64,000 nt of DNA from an uncultured Bacteroidales bacterium (GCA_902801425.1 CADCIQ010000066.1:1-64000); one strand, 5' to 3'; shown: positions 8,077-17,366, counted from the first letter of the stretch. Numbers and translations: made by a program. The notes: a model not told the origin generated them from the letters alone.

Positions 8077-8724
8077 TTAATTCAATTTACTGTTCTCTAA
8101 TAGCTTTGGGCAAATGTCATCAAAAGGACATTTATCGCATTTGGGCTTGAGACTTGTGCAGATGTATCTGCCGTGAAGAAGTAGCCAGTGGTGGGCATCG
8201 GGGATGTCCTCTTCTGGTATGTGCCTCTTTAGTTCCAGTTCCACCTTGTATGGATTATTGTCAGTCTTGCGCACTAAGCCCAAGCGATGGGAAACACGAT
8301 AGATGTGGGTGTCAACTGCCATAGCGGCTTTGCCGAAAGCGACTGCCTGTATCACATTTGCGGTCTTTCTGCCTACCCCGGGAAGTCGGAGCAGCAGATC
8401 CATGTCCGAAGGCACTTCTCCGTCATATTCATTCACGATAATGCGTGCTGCCTCTATGAGATGGTGCGCCTTTGCGTTAGGGTAGGAGATGCTTTTGATA
8501 TATTCGAATATCTCGCTTTCGTCAGCATCTGCCATTGCCTGTACGGTAGGGAAATCGTGAAAGAGTGCCGGTGTCACCATATTCACGCGCTTGTCCGTGC
8601 ATTGTGCAGAGAGTACTACTGCCACAAGAAGTTGGTAGGTTGTCTGGAAATCCAACTCTGTGGTAGGGCGTGGCTGTTGACGAAAATAGTCAAGGATATG
8701 GTTGAAACGCTCGGACTTGGTCAT
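8077..8724 (-). CDS. nth: Endonuclease III
   Basis: DNA glycosylase/AP lyase that removes oxidised pyrimidines in base-excision repair. The 215-residue protein carries the helix-hairpin-helix motif LPGVGRKTAN (about 113-122) with the catalytic Lys, then VDTHIYRVSHRLGLV with the catalytic Asp (about 138). The C-terminus holds the [4Fe-4S] ligands with spacing C-x6-C-x2-C-x5-C (CTSLKPKCDKCPFDDIC). Full length and intact; it is transcribed alone. Confidence 0.95.
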   Translation of the reverse strand: MTKSERFNHILDYFRQQPRPTTELDFQTTYQLLVAVVLSAQCTDKRVNMVTPALFHDFPTVQAMADADESEIFEYIKSISYPNAKAHHLIEAARIIVNEYDGEVPSDMDLLLRLPGVGRKTANVIQAVAFGKAAMAVDTHIYRVSHRLGLVRKTDNNPYKVELELKRHIPEEDIPDAHHWLLLHGRYICTSLKPKCDKCPFDDICPKLLENSKLN

Positions 8725-8795
8725 AATTATGAATTACTAATTACGAATTACCTATTTACTATTACAAATCATAGAATTACTATCGTTTTGCTAAC

Positions 8796-8983
8796 TAACG
8801 TGAGTTCGACGAATTTATTCAGTTGTATATTGTTGACTATCATGTGGTTGAAAGAGCTCTGAAGGAGCGATACCTAATAGGGCAGTCCGATCACGCATCT
8901 ATAGAATAACAGCCCTAACGGACTGCCCTATTAGGTGTCGGGCTTTCAGCCCTCGCAGTCTTGAATTCGTCGAACTCACGTTA
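8796..8983. repeat. Nested inverted-repeat element, REP/RAYT-like
   Basis: The outer arms are a perfect 20-bp inverted repeat (8796-8815 with 8964-8983, TAACGTGAGTTCGACGAATT). Inside lies a perfect 18-bp inverted repeat (8872-8889 with 8919-8936, ACCTAATAGGGCAGTCCG), with AGGGCTGAAAGCCC-like hairpins at the edges. This resembles paired REP sequences mobilised by RAYT transposases, as far as I recall them; no such transposase is in the window. Fifteen bases of the outer arm recur at 60316-60330. Confidence 0.75.
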
Positions 8984-8984
8984 A

Positions 8985-10007
8985 CTAAGTAATTTGTAAT
9001 TCTTTGAATTTCTTTCTCCCCTTGGCATAATACTGCCATAGAATGCTCTTCGAGATGCGCTCAGGGATATTGTCAGTCTTTTTGTTTGCCTGTATCTTCT
9101 TTCTGTCAGAATCGAAGTCGTGCTTCCAATGACTGAACTCCTTTCTTGCCTTATAGACAGCCTTGAAATCGCCCCAGCTTCTGCCGAGGATAAGCATCTG
9201 GAAGGCTGCTAGCCAATCAAGAAAGAAACGCACTCGCATCACGTGGGATAGCTCATTGTCGGGCAGGTTCTTATAGAGCATCGTGAGGTTGTTGCGGAAG
9301 TTGAGGAATGTCTTACGAGGATTCCCCTTTGGCAAGGTTCCACCGCCAAGATGATATGCTATGCTATCGCTGATACAGAAGATTTTCCTACCCATAAGGC
9401 GTAATCTCCAACAGAGGTCTATCTCCTCGTTATGGGCAAAGAAACGACCGTCAAGTCCACCTGCTGCCCAGTAATCCTTTGAGCGTACCATCATACAGGC
9501 ACCTGTAGCCCAAAGGATTTCGTGATTCCCATCATACTGTCCGTTGTCTTTCTCCACAGTCTCAAAAATCCTGCCCTTGCAGAAAGGATAGCCGTATTTG
9601 TCGAGAAAACCTCCAGCAGCACCTGCATATTCAAATTTGTCTCTTTCTTTTATAGCGTGAAGTTTTGGCTGACAAGCGCAAGCCTCTGGGTGTGAGTCCA
9701 TAAAAGAGAGTAGGGGAGAGAGCCACCCTTCGGGTACGTCAACATCCGAGTTCAAGAGAATGTAATATTCGCTATCCACCTGTTGTAAGGCACGGTTATA
9801 TCCTTCGGCAAAGCCGTAGTTCCTGTCAAGAATGATAGTGCGGATGTCTGGAAAATTCTCAGCTAGCATCTTTAGGGAATCATCGGTTGAGGCGTTGTCG
9901 GCAATTATGATTTCAGCCTCGGGAGTATTCTTGATGACGGTCGGGAGATAGGTACGCATCATGTGTGCACCGTTCCAGTTGAGTATGACGATGGCAACTC
10001 TTTTCAT
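8985..10007 (-). CDS. Glycosyltransferase family 2
   Basis: A 340-residue GT-A fold glycosyltransferase of the rhamnosyltransferase-like group. The nucleotide-sugar site is visible as VAIVILNWNGAH (about 4-15), IIIADNASTDDS (about 33-44), YGFAEGYNRAL (about 64-74) and the metal-binding LLNSDVDVP (about 83-91). Later GACMMVR and FFAHNEEIDLCWRL supply the ED-like acceptor-side motif. It is probably involved in cell-envelope glycan assembly; donor and acceptor are unknown. Its start overlaps the stop of mtaB by 4 nt, so the two are translationally coupled. Confidence 0.88.
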   Translation of the reverse strand: MKRVAIVILNWNGAHMMRTYLPTVIKNTPEAEIIIADNASTDDSLKMLAENFPDIRTIILDRNYGFAEGYNRALQQVDSEYYILLNSDVDVPEGWLSPLLSFMDSHPEACACQPKLHAIKERDKFEYAGAAGGFLDKYGYPFCKGRIFETVEKDNGQYDGNHEILWATGACMMVRSKDYWAAGGLDGRFFAHNEEIDLCWRLRLMGRKIFCISDSIAYHLGGGTLPKGNPRKTFLNFRNNLTMLYKNLPDNELSHVMRVRFFLDWLAAFQMLILGRSWGDFKAVYKARKEFSHWKHDFDSDRKKIQANKKTDNIPERISKSILWQYYAKGRKKFKELQIT

Positions 10008-11350
10008 ATCACCTCACATATTAAAGCTGACTTGTCTCTATTGAATCCTTTGAGCTTGACACGCATTATCTCGTTGTCATATTCCTCTTTAGCCTTGGAT
10101 GCAGGAAGCTCTACGCGGATATAGTTTGCCGTAAAGCCGTGCATAGCCTTGCCACGCGGGGCTTTCTCAAACAGCACCTCAGCCTCTGTTCCTATGTATG
10201 ATGAGTAGAAATCCTGTGTCTTTTGTTCTGACAGGTCGAGCAATCGCTGGCTACGCTGTTTCTTGTCCTGTGCGCTTACCACGTATGGAATCTTCAGGGC
10301 TGCTGTGCCTGGACGCTCAGAGTAAGGGAATACGTGAAGCTGGGTGACAGGCAGTTTGTTGAGCAGATTGTATGTCTCCTCGAAATATTCTGGAGTCTCG
10401 CCACGAGTGCCTACCATTACATCTATGCCAAGGAATGCATCAGGCATAAGTTGCTTGATGAGTCGTATCTTGTCAGCAAAGAGGGCGGAGTCATAGTGGC
10501 GGTGCATCAGCTTCAGAACGGAGTCTGAACCGCTCTGGAGGGGTATGTGGAAGTGAGGCATGAAAGCACGGCTCTTGGCACAATACTCTATCAGTTCCTC
10601 ATCGATAAGGTCTGGCTCTAAGCTTGAAATGCGATAGCGCTTTATCTCCTCGATGCTGTCAAGAGCCTTTACAAGATCGATGAAGCGTTCGCCTGTCGTC
10701 TGGCCGAAATCGCCGATGTTCACGCCTGTGATGACAATCTCCTTACCGCCCTCGGCTGCTGCCTTTCGTGCCTGCTCTACCAGACTCTCGATGCTTGGAT
10801 TACGTGAGTTTCCGCGAGCGAATGGTATTGTGCAGTAAGTGCAGAAATAGTTGCATCCGTCCTGTACCTTGAGGAAATAGCGTGTGCGGTTGCCTCGTGA
10901 ACATGAATGCTGGAATGTCTTGATTTCCTTTGTCTTGACTGCGTGGAATTCGGCTATGGCATCATTGGAAGTAGGGGTAGTTCCGCTCCATGCGTTTGAG
11001 AGGTAGTCGATGAGATTTGCCTTCTCGTTACTTCCGAGCACAAGGTTCACGCCTTCAATCTTTGCTACCGTTTCAGCTTCAAGCTGGGCATAGCAACCAG
11101 TCACTACGACGAATGCCCCCGGGTTCTGCTTCACCATCTTACGGATAGCCTGACGGCATTTGCTGTCTGCAACTTCTGTAACCGAGCAGGTGTTTATGAG
11201 GCAGATGTCAGCTTTCTCTCCTTTCTCAACGGTGCGCACACCCATATCCTGAAGCATCTGCCCAAAGGTGGATGTCTCGGAGAAGTTGAGCTTGCAACCT
11301 AATGTGTAATATGCGGCGGTCTTGCCTTGAAATGCGGATGTATCAATCAT
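10004..11350 (-). CDS. mtaB: tRNA t6A37 methylthiotransferase MtaB
   Basis: Radical SAM enzyme that adds a methylthio group to t6A37 of tRNAs reading ANN codons. In the 448 residues the N-terminal UPF0004 domain supplies cluster cysteines in YTLGCKLNFSET (about 19), INTCSVTEVAD (about 54) and VTGCYAQLE (about 87). The radical SAM motif is CNYFCTYCTIP (CxxxCxxC, about 166-173). A TRAM-like C-terminal domain follows. TLGCKLN and the length point to MtaB rather than MiaB or RimO. Confidence 0.93.
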   Translation of the reverse strand: MIDTSAFQGKTAAYYTLGCKLNFSETSTFGQMLQDMGVRTVEKGEKADICLINTCSVTEVADSKCRQAIRKMVKQNPGAFVVVTGCYAQLEAETVAKIEGVNLVLGSNEKANLIDYLSNAWSGTTPTSNDAIAEFHAVKTKEIKTFQHSCSRGNRTRYFLKVQDGCNYFCTYCTIPFARGNSRNPSIESLVEQARKAAAEGGKEIVITGVNIGDFGQTTGERFIDLVKALDSIEEIKRYRISSLEPDLIDEELIEYCAKSRAFMPHFHIPLQSGSDSVLKLMHRHYDSALFADKIRLIKQLMPDAFLGIDVMVGTRGETPEYFEETYNLLNKLPVTQLHVFPYSERPGTAALKIPYVVSAQDKKQRSQRLLDLSEQKTQDFYSSYIGTEAEVLFEKAPRGKAMHGFTANYIRVELPASKAKEEYDNEIMRVKLKGFNRDKSALICEVI

Positions 11351-11470
11351 TATTTCAAATTACTAATTTGAATTACGAATTACTAATTTTTCTTATACCT
11401 TAATTATATAGCGTGTTACTCCGCTATTCAGGTCATTTGTAATTAGTCATTCGTAATTTTTATGCGAGTG
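11351..11470. repeat. AATTACGAATTACT word-repeat spacer
   Basis: Upstream of mtaB the spacer is built from words such as AATTACTAATTTG, AATTACGAATTACT and, at its far end, their complement (GTAATTAGTCATTCGTAATT). Together they form a loose inverted repeat around a centre with GCGTGTTACTCCGC. Similar spacers occur at 8730-8775, 47815-47895, 54630-54752 and 61862-61911. Confidence 0.55.
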
Positions 11471-11735
11471 CAAAGTTAAGAAATAAAATTTACAATTAAG
11501 AATTTTGTACGAAGAAAGTGGTAGATACATATTCTATAAATACCTTTTCTTGCTTGAAAAATGCAAATACTGGAATCTCATGAAATGTGTGTACGAACAC
11601 GTGAAAAGTGTTAAAATTCCGACTGTTTTTGGTTAAAGTAAAACTTTAACATTTGTTAGCGGTTTGTAAGTTACAAAAAATCAATTAGTTGCAAAAAAGT
11701 TACAAAAAGGGGCTAAAAAAAAACGTAAAAAAATG

Positions 11736-11765
11736 TTGTTGGTATTGAAAAAATACTTACCTTTG
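11736..11765 (+). promoter_or_regulatory. -33/-7 promoter of a short transcript
   Basis: TTG at 11736-11738 and TACCTTTG at 11758-11765 are 19 nt apart. The first strong terminator downstream is at 11884-11919, so a transcript of about 150 nt is predicted. Confidence 0.65.
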
Positions 11766-11770
11766 CAGTG

Positions 11771-11919
11771 TTTTAATAAACAAAGATTGTTTTACAGTTT
11801 TAAAAAAGCAAAGAAAATGAAGAAATTCTGCTGATACTGCAAATGCACAGTAAGCATAACTACCGAACGGTAAAAAAGAGATGACGCCGGAACGATGTTG
11901 ACATCGTGCCGGCGTTTTT
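11771..11919 (+). ncRNA. Predicted short transcript with 5-codon ORF
   Basis: Bounded by the promoter at 11736-11765 and a strong terminator, this segment holds only a 5-codon reading frame, MKKFC (11817-11834). Beyond its TGA the same frame continues as YCKCTVSITTER to a TAA. It may be a small RNA, a leader, or a small Cys-rich peptide gene interrupted by TGA. The transcript could also reach the lipoprotein gene at 11947 by read-through. The rest of 11351-11946 is the word-repeat spacer and AT-rich sequence. Confidence 0.4.
11884..11919 (+). terminator. Strong intrinsic terminator
   Basis: A 14-bp stem with one mismatch (11884-11897 with 11902-11915, ACGCCGG core), a 4-nt loop and five T follow. 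Confidence 0.88.
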
Positions 11920-11946
11920 GATGCTCGGATAACTTGATTTCATAGA

Positions 11947-12153
11947 ATGAAGAAGCATATTCTATTTCCTTTCGTTGTCGTTCTCTGCGTGCTTGCTGGG
12001 GTATGCCTTGGCTCATGTGGCGCAAGAACAGAGAATGCCAATGATATTGATGAGCTTGGTGATACCGTACCTGCATCTGAATTTTCGGTTGTGGAAGATA
12101 CTGACACTACTGCAAATGATACGGTTGTAGCTGTGCCTGTAAAGAAGAAATGA
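11947..12153 (+). CDS. Small lipoprotein of unknown function
   Basis: A 68-residue protein. Residues 1-24 form a lipoprotein signal peptide with lipobox LGSC; the mature part is short, acidic and rich in Asp, Thr and Val (ANDIDELGDTVPASEF, VEDTDTTANDTVV), ending in a basic KKK. No domain is recognised. It begins 28 nt after the terminator at 11919 and is followed by a GC-rich hairpin. Confidence 0.65.
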   Translation: MKKHILFPFVVVLCVLAGVCLGSCGARTENANDIDELGDTVPASEFSVVEDTDTTANDTVVAVPVKKK

Positions 12154-12172
12154 GTGGGCAAGAAAATATAAA

Positions 12173-12200
12173 GCCCCGCTTCCTTCACAGGTAGCGGGGC
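12173..12200 (+). terminator. GC-rich hairpin after the small lipoprotein gene
   Basis: Twelve-bp arms with one mismatch (GCCCCGCTTCCT with AGGTAGCGGGGC) and a 4-nt loop, 20 nt past the stop; no T run. Confidence 0.7.
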
Positions 12201-12441
12201 GCAAATTAAACACATCTATAAAAAATTTTAACATGAAAATATAACCATGTTCACAGGCTTCATAGATGAAGTGCAGATGAACTGGCTTTGGATGCAAAGT
12301 TAGCAAATTCTTTTGAAAAACCAAATTTTTTGATAAAAAATGTCAGAAAAATTGATAAGTATATGGAATATTTTTCATATTTTTGTGTCTGCTTTCTGAA
12401 TTTTGTAACATAGAGCTAACAATTAACGCCTTGTTTTCTTG

Positions 12442-12466
12442 CTGACCCGACAATTTGTCGGGTCAG
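12442..12466. repeat. Perfect 12-bp-arm palindrome
   Basis: CTGACCCGACAA and its complement are separated by one base. It stands in a gene-free stretch (12154-13028) that otherwise holds AT-rich sequence, the three-unit array remnant at 12711-12743 and the ABC-F terminator. It could be a cruciform site or a protein-binding palindrome. Confidence 0.7.
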
Positions 12467-12710
12467 GTCTTAGGGATTTTTATCTAAAATCACAATTAGA
12501 GCTAATACGTTTTAGGATGGTAATCACAATAAGTTAGGTTGCTGTATAAAATAAATTCTTTCAAAAGTATTTCTCTTTGTATCCATATATTAAGAGCATG
12601 AGATGAACTTTTTTTCAAACCTAACATGTTTTTTTCACTCATTTCTTTCTGTTCTGAAGAAATTTGTTGTACCTTTGCATCGTGATGCTGATCCATAGTT
12701 GAGAAGAAGG

Positions 12711-12743
12711 TCCGTTACATATCTGCTTTAAGTCCGTTATGAG
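12711..12743 (+). repeat. Three-unit remnant of an 11-nt array
   Basis: TCCGTTACATA, TCTGCTTTAAG and TCCGTTATGAG follow at exactly 11 nt; the middle unit is degenerate but keeps the phase. Confidence 0.55.
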
Positions 12744-12968
12744 GCTCTTCAAACTCTTAATCCGAAAGGTTGATGGATGGATAAAAACGGCAAAAATATG
12801 GTCGAACTGTCTATGCTTGATGTCCTCATTCAGGGGGTGGATTGGAAATGTGTGTTAAATTGCGCATATTCTTTTATATAACAAATTTATAACTCTCTGA
12901 TAATCAGTATTTGTTATTTCTGTATTATTTGGAGCAAAAATGGTCTATGCGGTACTCCTATAATTAAT

Positions 12969-13024
12969 AAGGCTCTTCGCAGGAATAAATGATTGCTATC
13001 AATATCATTCGTGTGAAGAGCCTT
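12969..13024 (-). terminator. Hairpin at the 3' end of the ABC-F gene
   Basis: AAGGCTCTTC (12969-12978) and GAAGAGCCTT (13015-13024) close a long stem with further pairing of AATGAT-like sequence inside. It starts 5 nt past the stop codon. Confidence 0.7.
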
Positions 13025-13028
13025 TCTT

Positions 13029-14843
13029 TTATGCAAACTCCGAAAGTTCAAGCCAGCGCATTTCCTTTTCGTCCAGTTCCTCGTTGAGAATTGGCAGACG
13101 CTTGCTGAGCTCCGTGATTTTTTCAACATCAATGGTGCCGGAGCTGAGAGCGTTTTCGATATCTGTTTTTTCTGCCGTGAGCACCTCGATGTCTTTCTCC
13201 AGTTGGTTGAATTCCTGACGCTCCTTATAGGTAAGCCTCCTCTTTGCAGGAGCAGCGTTTGGATCGCGAGGACCGCCCTTTGTTGTGGTTGACTGTTGGG
13301 TGGTAGATGTTGGGGAATCTTCCTTTGGCTGTAGCTTCTGCCATTCACGATATTGGGTGTAGTTGCCTGGGAAATCCTTAATCTTGCCCTCGCCTTGGAA
13401 AACGAGAAGATGATCTACAACCTTATCCATGAAGTAGCGGTCGTGACTAACCACAATGACACATCCAGGGAAGTCCTGAAGGTATTCCTCAAGTATCTGA
13501 AGCGTCTTGATGTCGAGGTCGTTGGTAGGCTCATCGAGAACGAGGAAGTTCGGATTCCTCATAAGCACGGTGCAGAGATAGAGTTTTCGCTTCTCGCCTC
13601 CCGAAAGTTTATACACATAGTTGTATTGCTGCTCTGGGGTGAAGAGAAAATGTTGAAGGAACTGCGAAGCCGTGAAGTGATGACCTTGTCCGAGATCGAT
13701 ATAGTCGGCAATGTCGCGTATCACATCTATCACCTTCTGCGATTCGTCAAACTGAAGTCCTTCCTGAGAGAAATAGCCGAATTTGACTGTTTCGCCAATG
13801 TCAAACTTACCAGCATCAACGGGTTCAAGTCCGAGAAGAAGCTTGAGGAAAGTAGACTTACCTGTACCGTTATTGCCAACAATGCCCATCTTCTCGAAAC
13901 GTGCAAAGTTATAATAGAAGTTGTCGAGTATAGTCTTTCCTTCTGATGTCGTGTCACCCTCTCGTGCAGGGAATGACTTTGATACATACTGACATTCAAA
14001 AATCTTTGAACCTATATATACGGTGGAAGCCTTCAAGCGTATCTGGCGTTCTTCTATTCGTTGCTTGGCAACCTTCTCAAGTTCATAGAAAGCCTCCTCA
14101 CGATAGCGTGCCTTGTGTCCTCGTGCCTGTGGCTGTCTGCGCATCCATTCAAGTTCACGACGGTAGAGGTTGTTGGCATGCTCGATGTTTGCACGCATAG
14201 CGTCTATGCGCTCTTGCCTCTTCTCCAGATAGTATGAATATGAACCGCGATATGAATAAATTGTGCGGTTGTCAAGTTCAAGGATCACTGAGCAAACATT
14301 ATCGAGGAAATAGCGGTCATGCGTCACCATTAGCAAGGTTCGGTTGCCGCGAGTAAGGAATCCCTCAAGCCATACTACCATTTCGAGGTCGAGATGGTTG
14401 GTTGGCTCATCAAGAATTAGGAGGTCGGGATTTGAAATGAGAGCCTGAGCTAATGCTACGCGCTTCTGCTGACCACCGCTAAGTTGTGACATAGGCTGGT
14501 CGAAATCGCGTATTCGTAGCTGGGTGAGAATCTGCTTTGCCTTTAGCTGAGCGTCGTCATCCTTATCCACACCAGAAAAACAAGCCTCCATGACCGTTGC
14601 TCCTTCAGGGAACTTTGGTTCCTGACGAAGGAAACCCACACGGATGTCGTTGCGGAAAATGATATCTCCAGAGTCACAACTCTCTTCACCGCAGAGCATT
14701 GATAATAGGGTGGTCTTGCCAGTGCCGTTTTGCGCAATGAGTCCTATACGCTGACCTTCTCCGATAGAGAATGAGACATTATCGAAGAGAACCCTCTCTC
14801 CGAATCGCTTGCTGATATTTTGTACGTCAAGTAATGGTTGCAA
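13029..14843 (-). CDS. ABC-F family ATPase (ribosome-associated)
   Basis: A soluble 604-residue protein with two ATP-binding cassettes and no membrane segment, as in the ABC-F translation factors (EttA, Uup and relatives). Cassette 1 has Walker A GQNGTGKTT-like IAQNGTGKTT (about 37-46), signature LSGGQQKRVALAQAL and Walker B LLILDEPTNHLD (about 155). The linker (about 190-260) is basic. Cassette 2 has GNNGTGKST, LSGGEKRKLYL and FLVLDEPTNDLD. The C-terminal extension (about 530-604) is charged and looks coiled-coil, as in Uup. It lies 19 nt from engB on the same strand. Confidence 0.92.
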   Translation of the reverse strand: MQPLLDVQNISKRFGERVLFDNVSFSIGEGQRIGLIAQNGTGKTTLLSMLCGEESCDSGDIIFRNDIRVGFLRQEPKFPEGATVMEACFSGVDKDDDAQLKAKQILTQLRIRDFDQPMSQLSGGQQKRVALAQALISNPDLLILDEPTNHLDLEMVVWLEGFLTRGNRTLLMVTHDRYFLDNVCSVILELDNRTIYSYRGSYSYYLEKRQERIDAMRANIEHANNLYRRELEWMRRQPQARGHKARYREEAFYELEKVAKQRIEERQIRLKASTVYIGSKIFECQYVSKSFPAREGDTTSEGKTILDNFYYNFARFEKMGIVGNNGTGKSTFLKLLLGLEPVDAGKFDIGETVKFGYFSQEGLQFDESQKVIDVIRDIADYIDLGQGHHFTASQFLQHFLFTPEQQYNYVYKLSGGEKRKLYLCTVLMRNPNFLVLDEPTNDLDIKTLQILEEYLQDFPGCVIVVSHDRYFMDKVVDHLLVFQGEGKIKDFPGNYTQYREWQKLQPKEDSPTSTTQQSTTTKGGPRDPNAAPAKRRLTYKERQEFNQLEKDIEVLTAEKTDIENALSSGTIDVEKITELSKRLPILNEELDEKEMRWLELSEFA

Positions 14844-14862
14844 AATAATTACGAATTACAAG

Positions 14863-15486
14863 TTATGAATTACTTTCTGGTGTAGCGTCAAGAATATGCT
14901 CAATATAGTTAAGAATTTCATCACGTCCTTGCTTCTTCTCTGAAGATGTAATAAAATAAGGTGGCAGTTCTTCCCATACATCAAGAAGCGTCTTCAGATA
15001 CTTCTCCGCATTCTGACGCGCTCTTACAGGTCCCAGTTTATCGGCTTTAGTAAAGACGATAGAGAAAGGTATACCATTCTCACCAAGCCAATCCATGAAC
15101 TCACGGTCAATCTTCTGTGGATCATGTCGTATGTCAATAAGAAGGAATACATTGGCAAGTTGCTCGCGCTGAAGTATGTACGTAGAGATCATAGTCTCGA
15201 TATCATCCTGCACTTTCTTTGAACGCTTGGCAAAGCCATATCCCGGAAGGTCTATAATGTACCATTGATTATCAGGCTTTGACTCGATTAAGAAATGGTT
15301 TATGAGTAGTGTCTTGCCTGGTGTCGCAGATGTCTTTGCAAGGTTTTTATGGTTGCAAAGCATATTTATTAGACTTGACTTGCCTACGTTACTTCTGCCT
15401 ATGAAGGCGAACTCCATAAGATTGTCTTTGGGGCATTGAGATATCTTTGCCGAGCTTATTTTAAATTCAGACTTCTTGATTTCCAT
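14863..15486 (-). CDS. engB: Ribosome biogenesis GTPase EngB (YihA/YsxC)
   Basis: Small GTPase needed for large-subunit assembly. The 207 residues contain G1 GRSNVGKSS (about 31-39), G2 SATPGKT, G3 [10 protein letters not shown]4 TKADKL (about 148) and G5 TSSEK. Length and order are typical. It sits in the minus-strand run between the ABC-F gene and the protease-fold/TPR gene. Confidence 0.95.
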   Translation of the reverse strand: MEIKKSEFKISSAKISQCPKDNLMEFAFIGRSNVGKSSLINMLCNHKNLAKTSATPGKTLLINHFLIESKPDNQWYIIDLPGYGFAKRSKKVQDDIETMISTYILQREQLANVFLLIDIRHDPQKIDREFMDWLGENGIPFSIVFTKADKLGPVRARQNAEKYLKTLLDVWEELPPYFITSSEKKQGRDEILNYIEHILDATPESNS

Positions 15487-15602
15487 TCCTTCAATATTTT
15501 AAGTGAAAAGTGAAAAATTATGAAATGCAGATTACCTTCTATTATAGAAGGCATATTGCAGTGAACAGAACCGCATACTAACCTGTATTTTTCATTTTTC
15601 AT

Positions 15603-17336
15603 TTATTTTGCATATTTCTCCATAAGCGGCTTTGCCATCTCCGAACCTAGTTCCTTTGCTTTCTCAAGAGTAGCCATACCCTCTTTCTTCTTGCCTTTGA
15701 GTATTTGCGCAAGGCCATAAACGGCATGACCGTCGCCATAGTCAGGGAAGCGAGTCATGCATAGCTGGGCAGTAGCCATACCCTCGTCTATCTTGTTCAC
15801 TCTTACCTGAAGCATCGCCTTTTCTGCGTAGTAAAGCTGTTCCTTTGGTGCGAGGGCAATAGCCTTGTCGATGTCGTCGAGAGCTGGCTGATACAGCTTT
15901 GCCTTTAGCTCAGCCTGTTCCTTGAGGTAGAAGAAATTATCGTTTACCATATTCCCCATCAGCTTCTCGTATTCGTTGTAGTCGGCAACAGCCTTGCGAT
16001 ACATGCCGTTATCGTCAAGGTATTTGCCACGAATCATAAAATAAGGGGCGGCATCAATCTTATATGGCTGTGGAAAGAATGCTACTGCACTATCAAGCAT
16101 CTCAATCACCTTCTCTTTTTCCGCGTTGTTTGCCTGAAGGCATAAAGACGCATTATAGAAACATTCTGCGCTTCTCATATTCGTCTTTGTTACATCAAGG
16201 AATATCTTGTATGCCTCGTCGTATCTTTTAGCTGTGTAGAGAATCTTGCCTTTGTGGAGATTATATACGGGAAGCGGATTCACGCTCATAGCAGCGTCAG
16301 CCTCAGCAATGGCTTTATCGAGCGTCCAATTGGTAAATGTGCTGTCGTTGCTGTAAAGTAGCTTGTTAAAGATGATTTTTGAGTAGTCGAAATGAGGTTC
16401 ATCCTTCTTTTCGCACTTCTCAATGCCTTCTTCCATAACCTTGGCAGCCTCGGCAAACAGTCCCTTGCCCGACAAATAGATTGCTTTTGAGTTGTAGCCC
16501 TCTGATGCAGTAGGGAACTTGCTTATGAACTCGTCCGACATACCCAGGATGTTATCATTACCTTTGTTGCCCTGATTCATGTAGAGTGCAACTACAGCTT
16601 GGTCGAAATCATCAGGAAGGGCAACGCGCATCTGTGTAAGGCGCATCGTTGCCTGTTTTGAGGTAAATCCGCTTACGGTCATCGACATTGCATATTGAGC
16701 ACTTGGGCAATATAAGTCCGTGCGCTTCTTTGCTGGTTGCATCAAACCGAGCAATTCACCGTTGTTATTGAGGAAGGGTGAACCAGCAAGTTCGTCGGAT
16801 GCTGTCTGTTCATAAATATAATATGGTAGGTCATTTTGGAAAGACTCTACCTTTGAAGGCTGATATTTCTTGATTACGGGATTTTTGATGTCATATTCAA
16901 TCAGCCAACTTTCAGCTCCTGCTTCAATCTTCGTCTGGGCAATGGCGATAGGTGTGATAGCCATTTTCTTTTCGGCAGGAACTGTAACCTTGAACTTTGA
17001 TACATTGTATATCTCGTTTGCACCAATTAGGCATTCCACATCGTACTTCCTTCCTTGAGCATCAATGATGTTCGCCTTTGAAGCTCCGATGAATGCTTCC
17101 CATGTGGCGAGGCATGTTCCGTTAGCATCTACGAAAGCACCATAGCCGGTGTGCAGTAGATTTCCATTGGCATCGAATGTCGTGAGTTTGAACATGCTCT
17201 TTGCCGCTTTCTTCACGGCAGATGGTTGAGCCATGCCAGTTAGAGGTAGGAGAGGTAGGAGAGTAAGGAGTATGAGAAAGCTCCATAGTCTCAAAAAGCA
17301 ATATTTTTTAGATAGTATTTCTGATATTTTTTTCAT
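15603..17336 (-). CDS. Exported protein: inactive trypsin-fold domain plus TPR repeats
   Basis: A 577-residue protein with a signal peptide (about 1-36, ending MAQP). Residues about 45-215 look like a V8/HtrA-type serine protease fold: a GAFVDANGTCLATWEAF segment where the catalytic His segment would be, and ELAGSPFLNNNGELLGLM where GNSGSP is expected. His and the catalytic Ser appear replaced (Glu/Ala-Phe and Ala), so it is probably not a protease. Residues about 255-570 form TPR-like helical repeats. Its role may be scaffold-like in the periplasm. It is cotranscribed in orientation with recN, 30 nt away. Confidence 0.72.
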   Translation of the reverse strand: MKKISEILSKKYCFLRLWSFLILLTLLPLLPLTGMAQPSAVKKAAKSMFKLTTFDANGNLLHTGYGAFVDANGTCLATWEAFIGASKANIIDAQGRKYDVECLIGANEIYNVSKFKVTVPAEKKMAITPIAIAQTKIEAGAESWLIEYDIKNPVIKKYQPSKVESFQNDLPYYIYEQTASDELAGSPFLNNNGELLGLMQPAKKRTDLYCPSAQYAMSMTVSGFTSKQATMRLTQMRVALPDDFDQAVVALYMNQGNKGNDNILGMSDEFISKFPTASEGYNSKAIYLSGKGLFAEAAKVMEEGIEKCEKKDEPHFDYSKIIFNKLLYSNDSTFTNWTLDKAIAEADAAMSVNPLPVYNLHKGKILYTAKRYDEAYKIFLDVTKTNMRSAECFYNASLCLQANNAEKEKVIEMLDSAVAFFPQPYKIDAAPYFMIRGKYLDDNGMYRKAVADYNEYEKLMGNMVNDNFFYLKEQAELKAKLYQPALDDIDKAIALAPKEQLYYAEKAMLQVRVNKIDEGMATAQLCMTRFPDYGDGHAVYGLAQILKGKKKEGMATLEKAKELGSEMAKPLMEKYAK

Positions 17337-17366
17337 TATATATTATTCATTATTAATTGTCTATTA

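Noticed and set aside
11817..11870. Selenocysteine insertion at the TGA of the MKKFC frame
   Set aside because: No SECIS-like hairpin directly after TGA and no selenium genes in view; a plain stop is simpler.
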